Assembly: GCA_002050365.1 (NCBI GenBank)
Contig: MWYZ01000038.1
Location: forward strand, 1 to 64,000
Origin: Acidobacteria bacterium 28-1
Lineage (GTDB): Bacteria > Acidobacteriota > Blastocatellia > Pyrinomonadales > Pyrinomonadaceae
Reading direction: 5' to 3'
DNA: 64,000 nucleotides
How positions within the stretch are numbered: the stretch's first letter is position 1; each line of letters begins with the position of its first letter. Both the position numbers and the translations under genes were made by a program. This document shows positions 60,301 to 64,000 of this stretch, piece after piece. The notes under the pieces are model-generated. The model was given only the letters and a program-made list of their open reading frames with translations, was not told the origin of the DNA and made no database searches.

Positions 60301-60414
60301 GTGTTTCGTTCGGGAATCTGGTATATTTTGCTGCTCGGCAGTGAAATCGTCCGCTCGGAACAATTTGGTTTAGCAAGTGATGCGCCAGTTCCGGCGGCTT
60401 ACAACCGGCAGTAA
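57352..60414 (+). CDS. Large secreted protein: two P-domains, two BACON-like domains, FG-GAP/VCBS repeats
   Basis: Two copies of VTLKNFSHLAPDDVDVLLVAPNGRRIVLMSDVGG; two CxF...GG(T)GxxxV...SGCPW-type BACON units; C-terminal DYDGDGKADIAVWRPADGNWY repeats. Confidence 0.88.
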   Translation: MKKKSPTVFVRSPNIFVLCFAFLIALGLLAAQFRPVAVNAQPDEASPTSVQFNENFDGVTAPQLPIGWTTAVTGTTALPFATVTNRPDTPPNSVYTNDPAIISSSEIVSPSVRIGSNLPKLIFRHAFNTESGFDGGVLEIKIGNGNFQDILAAGGSFQTGAYRVEPLRSDFENPLGGRRAWTGLSAGSVANPTFITTEINLPVAAYRQLVQFRWRHGSDRVFAAEGVSGWWIDTIQVTNDISGENNNAITIPFTGLTSPYPSEINIANLDGLVKGVQVNLKNFNHTSPDDVDLMLVAPNGRKVILMSDVGGTNPVSNLNLSFDDTATASLPDDDAIVDGSYKPTNFEPNDDFPLPAPQGEPTGAMLAAFNGSNPNGAWKLFLVDDDYGNNIANAGNISGGWNIVIQTSTNLINIPTIGAAEPYPSQVTISGLQGSVTKAVVTLKNFSHLAPDDVDVLLVAPNGRRIVLMSDVGGNTEVGGLNLVFDDAAANSLPDDEPLVSGTYKPTNFETDDVFPAPAPTGAPTATTLDALNGSPANGVWKLYVVDDNGENFGSVAEGFSLDLTTSTSACAFTITPTGQGFPITGGTGSFTVNMPSGCPWTASTNSNFVNITSGASGEGIGTINFTVQPNMIGGRTGSIVVTNGVFSQTFLIQQPSGCPFALGNSVQNVSASGGTGTISVTAGAACVYQAASNVPWIQITSASQTGNGTVTFTVLPNPTTVLRSGTITIGARTFTVNQAAGSNARRFDFDGDGKADVSIFRPSNGTWYILNSQNNALSAAQFGISTDKLVPADYDGDGRTDFAVFRNGTWYLLRSNLGFTAVEFGAASDVPVAGDYDGDGKADIAVWRPADGNWYVIRSSNNNLQATIFGAVTDKPVPSDYDGDGKTDIAVYRGGANATWFALQSGNNSVVNRPFGTSGDIAVPADFDGDGRDDFAVFRPSNGTWYFVSNDQTGNFGARQFGAAGDIPAAADYNGDGRADIAVFRSGIWYILLLGSEIVRSEQFGLASDAPVPAAYNRQ

Positions 60415-60528
60415 TTTGGTATGAAGAAATTAACAGGATAAACGAGATAAACAGGATAGAAAATTTAGTAGCAAAATTCTTTTCTTAATTCTGTAAGTCC
60501 TGTCTATCCTGTTACATTTTGCGTTGAG

Positions 60529-61617
60529 CTATTTTGCCCGCGACATAATCACGAGTTCCGGTTTCATCGCTTCGATGGAAATTTGCCTGGCTACTTCTTC
60601 AGCAACGGTGCGAAACGCTTTTGATTGCGGCGAATCGGGATTGGCAATGACAACGGGAACGCCCGCGTCTCCGCCTTCGCGCACTTCCATTCCAAGCGGA
60701 ACTTCGCCCAAAAGCCTTATGTTATATTCGTCGGCGAGTTGCTGTCCGCCGCCAGTCCCGAAAATAGCGTAGCGTTTGTCCGGCATATCGGGCGGCACGA
60801 AATACGACATATTTTCGATGACACCGAGAACCGGAATCGAAACCTGCTCAAACATTTTCAAAGCGCGACGCACGTCCGAGAGCGAAACCGCTTGTGGAGT
60901 CGTGACAAGAACCGCGCCTTGCACGGGAACGAGTTGCGCCAGAGATAATTGAACGTCGCCGGTTCCGGGCGGCATATCAACGATTAAATAATCGAGTTCG
61001 CCCCAATCAACATCAGTCAAAAATTGACGGACAACGCCGTGCAGCATCGGACCGCGCAGAATCATCGGTTTGTCGGGCGGAACGAGAACCGCCATCGAAA
61101 TGATTTTTACGCCGTGTGCTTCAAGCGGAATCAGTTGATTATTTGGGGAAACTTGCGGCTGAATTTGTCCGATGCCAAGCATCATCGGCACATTCGGACC
61201 GTAGACATCCGCGTCCATCAAACCGACTTTCGCGCCGTCCAAAGATAAAGAAACCGCGAGATTAACCGCAACGGTTGATTTGCCGACACCGCCTTTGCCG
61301 CTGGAAACGGCGATGATATTTCTCACTCCGGGAATAGCGACATTGTTTGCCACGCCGCGACCTTTCGGCACGTCCGCGTCCATCGTGACATTAACCGTTT
61401 CAACGCCTTCAATTGCGCCGACGAGTTTTCGGGCTTCTTCTTCAAATGCTTCTTTAACCGGACACGCCGGCGTCGTCAAAACAATCCGAAATGAAACGTC
61501 ACCGTCGTTTATCGTCAAATCTTTGACGAAGCCGAGCGTTACGATGTCTTTGTGTAGATCGGGGTCAACAATATGGCTTAAAGCCTCTAAAACACTTTGT
61601 TCTGATAGTTGATTCAT
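60529..61617 (-). CDS. apbC: Mrp/ApbC/NBP35-family iron-sulfur carrier ATPase
   Basis: N-terminal MIP18-like domain, NIIAVSSGKGGVGKSTVAVNLAVSL, LIVDMPPGTGDVQLSLAQ. Confidence 0.95.
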   Translation of the reverse strand: MNQLSEQSVLEALSHIVDPDLHKDIVTLGFVKDLTINDGDVSFRIVLTTPACPVKEAFEEEARKLVGAIEGVETVNVTMDADVPKGRGVANNVAIPGVRNIIAVSSGKGGVGKSTVAVNLAVSLSLDGAKVGLMDADVYGPNVPMMLGIGQIQPQVSPNNQLIPLEAHGVKIISMAVLVPPDKPMILRGPMLHGVVRQFLTDVDWGELDYLIVDMPPGTGDVQLSLAQLVPVQGAVLVTTPQAVSLSDVRRALKMFEQVSIPVLGVIENMSYFVPPDMPDKRYAIFGTGGGQQLADEYNIRLLGEVPLGMEVREGGDAGVPVVIANPDSPQSKAFRTVAEEVARQISIEAMKPELVIMSRAK

Positions 61618-61635
61618 AAAATTTAATTCTAAAAT

Positions 61636-62319
61636 TTAGGCGCGAAGCAATGTTCGCAATTCTTCAATCCGCGATTCGGGTTCGCCGAAAGTTTCGCGGT
61701 AATCTTGAAAACTAAGACTGATAACTTCATGCGCTTCGTCGCGGGAATAAACGTGCGTTACCTCGAGCGCCCGCGGCGCGTCATTCGGCAGTTGTTTATA
61801 ACTCAAAAAATAATGCGTCAGCCGTTCAATCAAACCGCTCGGACAATCATTGATTTCCTCAAAATGTCCGAAAGCCGCGTCGTTATTTAAGACGGCAATA
61901 ATTTTATCGTCCGCTTCGCCGTGGTCGAGCAGGCGCAGACCGCCAATCGGTTTGGCGTTCATAAAAAAGTTGCTGCTCATAATCGTTTTTTCGGTCAGAA
62001 TGCAAATATCGAGCGGGTCGCCGTCGCCGACGATTCCTGTGCGTCCCGTTTTTTCCATACAAAATTGAGCAATGCGCGTCCCGCAATAAGTTTGCGGGAC
62101 GAAACCGTAAAGCGTCGGACATAGAGATGAAAACTTATGCGGACGGTCCAGCCGCAGATGTCCCGAAGGTTTGTCGAGTTCGTATTTGACGACATCGCGC
62201 GGCACGATTTCGACATAAGTATTGACGAGTTGCGGCGCGAGCAAACCGGGCGATACGCCGTGCCACGGGTGCGATTGAAACATCAGTGAAAGTAAGCGGG
62301 TTAATTCCTGTTTTTCCAT
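61636..62319 (-). CDS. Inorganic pyrophosphatase family protein
   Basis: VEIVPRDVVKYELDKPSGHLRLDRP, GDGDPLDICILTE, GGLRLLDHGEADDKIIAVL. Confidence 0.9.
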   Translation of the reverse strand: MEKQELTRLLSLMFQSHPWHGVSPGLLAPQLVNTYVEIVPRDVVKYELDKPSGHLRLDRPHKFSSLCPTLYGFVPQTYCGTRIAQFCMEKTGRTGIVGDGDPLDICILTEKTIMSSNFFMNAKPIGGLRLLDHGEADDKIIAVLNNDAAFGHFEEINDCPSGLIERLTHYFLSYKQLPNDAPRALEVTHVYSRDEAHEVISLSFQDYRETFGEPESRIEELRTLLRA

Positions 62320-62495
62320 AAACTTCTATTTCACAATAAACTTGCGAAGAAAGCAAAATCAGTTATTGAAACCTGCCGCTTGAGAGGCGGAAAGCAATCG
62401 CATATTATCAAATAAGGAACGTCGTTAACTTGACGGCAAACAATCAATGCCGCCCGTGATGACAGCGTTCGTTAATTGAACAAAAGCGAAGCTTT

Positions 62496-62987
62496 ATGAA
62501 GTTGAAATTATTATTCTTACTCATTTTTCTCATTGTTCCGACAATCGTTTCGGCGCAGAAAAAAGATTTAATCGGCTACCGGCACAAAGGCGTGATTTAC
62601 GGTGCAACCTTGCCGAACGGCGCGAAGGATTTAGGCGGCGGTTTGCTCTCGAACGAAAATTACGGCGTGTCGCGTTTTTCCAAAGGCAAAAAGTTTATGC
62701 TCTGGCTGGAAAAAATCACCGAGCGAGATGCAAGAGGCGTTCCGAGTTGGGAAGTCAGAGACGTTTTATCATTCGGTAAATTGAAAAAGAATCAGGAATT
62801 TCTTTTTTCTTATAGTTCGAGTTGTCTGCAAAACGGTAAAGAGAAGCTCGATTTAATCGTGCAGGCGGAATTTCTTTCAAAGGCGAAAACTTACAAAATA
62901 ATTCAGGCTTGGCGGGCAAATGTCAAACGAGAAAAGTTCGAGAAAATCTTAACCAAAGGAATTAAATGTGCTTACGTTGAGTCGTAA
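62496..62987 (+). CDS. Hypothetical secreted protein
   Basis: 163-aa ORF with an N-terminal signal peptide. Confidence 0.6.
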   Translation: MKLKLLFLLIFLIVPTIVSAQKKDLIGYRHKGVIYGATLPNGAKDLGGGLLSNENYGVSRFSKGKKFMLWLEKITERDARGVPSWEVRDVLSFGKLKKNQEFLFSYSSSCLQNGKEKLDLIVQAEFLSKAKTYKIIQAWRANVKREKFEKILTKGIKCAYVES

Positions 62988-62992
62988 AACTT

Positions 62993-63352
62993 ATGAATGA
63001 AATTTATTTCTACGGGCTTCCAGATTGCACGACTTGTCAAAAAGCGTTGCGCCGTTTGGATTATCATCGAGTTACAAACGTCAAAAAGCGAAATATCAAA
63101 GAAGAACCGCTCAGCCGTGCGGAAGTCGAACGATTAACGACGATGCTCGGCGGCGCGGAAAATCTTTTCTCGCGCCGCTCAATCAAATACCGCGAACTCG
63201 GCTTGCGCGATAAAACACTTTCCGACGCGGAAAAGCTCGATTTGATGACGAGCGACTTTACTTTTCTCAAGCGTCCGATTTTAACTGCGGGCGGCGAGGC
63301 AATCGCGGGCTTTTTCGAGAAGGAATACGACGAATTTTTTAGAAGAAAATGA
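62993..63352 (+). CDS. ArsC/Spx-family protein
   Basis: YFYGLPDCTTCQKALRRLDYHRV, RRSIKYRELGL, FLKRPILTAGGEAIAGF. Confidence 0.85.
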   Translation: MNEIYFYGLPDCTTCQKALRRLDYHRVTNVKKRNIKEEPLSRAEVERLTTMLGGAENLFSRRSIKYRELGLRDKTLSDAEKLDLMTSDFTFLKRPILTAGGEAIAGFFEKEYDEFFRRK

Positions 63353-64000
63353 ATACGAATTTATTAAATGAATATAATGTCGTGCGCGAAAACGCAATCG
63401 GTTTTTATGAGCGGAAACGCGGCTTGATTGAAATCTCGGGCAAGGAAGCCGTGCAGTTTTTGAACGGTTTGATTACAAATGACGCGGCGAAACTTGAAGA
63501 GAATCAACAAATGCTCGCGGCATTTCCGAACGCGCAAGGTCGTTTGTTAGCGGTTGTGCGCGTTTTAAGATTGGGCGATAAATTTTTGTTTGAAACCGAA
63601 GCTGAAACTTATGAGAAGATTTTGAAAAATCTGCAACGCTTCACTTTCGCGGGCGACTTTTTCGTTGAAGATTTATCCAGTGATTTCAGGTATTTTGAAA
63701 TCACAGATTCTAAATTTCAAATTTCAAATCATGATTTTATCACGTTTCAAAACAACTTCGGCGTGAATGTTTTTGTCCCGCAAACATCGGTGGAAGATTT
63801 TTTGAGCGAATTGAAAAATAAAAACGCCGTTGAAATTTCCGACGAGCTTTATGAAATTCTGCGAATCGAAAATGGCATTCCAAAATACGGTGTTGATGCG
63901 GACGAAACGACAATTGTTCCCGAACTCGGAATTGAAGGTTTAATCAGTTACAACAAAGGCTGTTACATCGGGCAGGAAATTATCGCGCGAATCCATTTTC
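63349..64000 (+). CDS. ygfZ: YgfZ/GcvT-family folate-binding protein (partial, runs off the window)
   Basis: LIEISGKEAVQFLNGLITNDAAKL...AAFPNAQGRLLAVVRVLR...ELGIEGLISYNKGCYIGQEIIARI (KGCYxGQE motif). Confidence 0.9.
   Translation, partial: MNTNLLNEYNVVRENAIGFYERKRGLIEISGKEAVQFLNGLITNDAAKLEENQQMLAAFPNAQGRLLAVVRVLRLGDKFLFETEAETYEKILKNLQRFTFAGDFFVEDLSSDFRYFEITDSKFQISNHDFITFQNNFGVNVFVPQTSVEDFLSELKNKNAVEISDELYEILRIENGIPKYGVDADETTIVPELGIEGLISYNKGCYIGQEIIARIHF

Overview
The window looks like a chromosomal segment of an Acidobacteriota-type bacterium. This is inferred from gene style (FG-GAP/VCBS secreted proteins, DUF1501/DUF1800 pair, TgpA, BACON and P-domains); no taxonomic search was run. It opens with the 3' end of a 23S rRNA gene and a 5S rRNA gene.

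Two regions stand out. (1) ~0.56-7.56 kb, minus strand: a compact gene set with a 289-aa protein of unknown family, two different BrxC/BrxD-like (DUF2791-like) P-loop ATPases (one with an N-terminal segment resembling the UvrD/PcrA Tudor-like domain), an AbrB/PIN toxin-antitoxin pair, and an Lhr-like SF2 helicase. It resembles a stripped BREX/Ter-type DNA-processing or defence module without PglX, PglZ or a methyltransferase. (2) ~31.6-44.24 kb: a ~12.6-kb integrative element bounded by a direct repeat with an exact 24-bp core over the start codon and first six codons of a CDP-alcohol phosphatidyltransferase gene. It has a tyrosine integrase, excisionase-like HTH proteins, a Prim-Pol/DUF3987 replication protein, ~36-bp iteron-like repeats next to it, a terminase-small-subunit-like protein and variable cargo. 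It also carries a diverged copy of the target gene's upstream region.

The rest is mostly housekeeping: tgpA-like, rimO, uvrA, pdxJ, ctpA-like, chrA-like, SOD-like, pfkA, greA, accC, an erpA/iscA-like gene, mrp/apbC, inorganic pyrophosphatase, ArsC-like and ygfZ-like genes. A recurring unexplained structure is a scattered set of ~7-bp-period imperfect inverted repeats that abut or invade reading frames. All calls are by eye from sequence and translations; no homology search was run.
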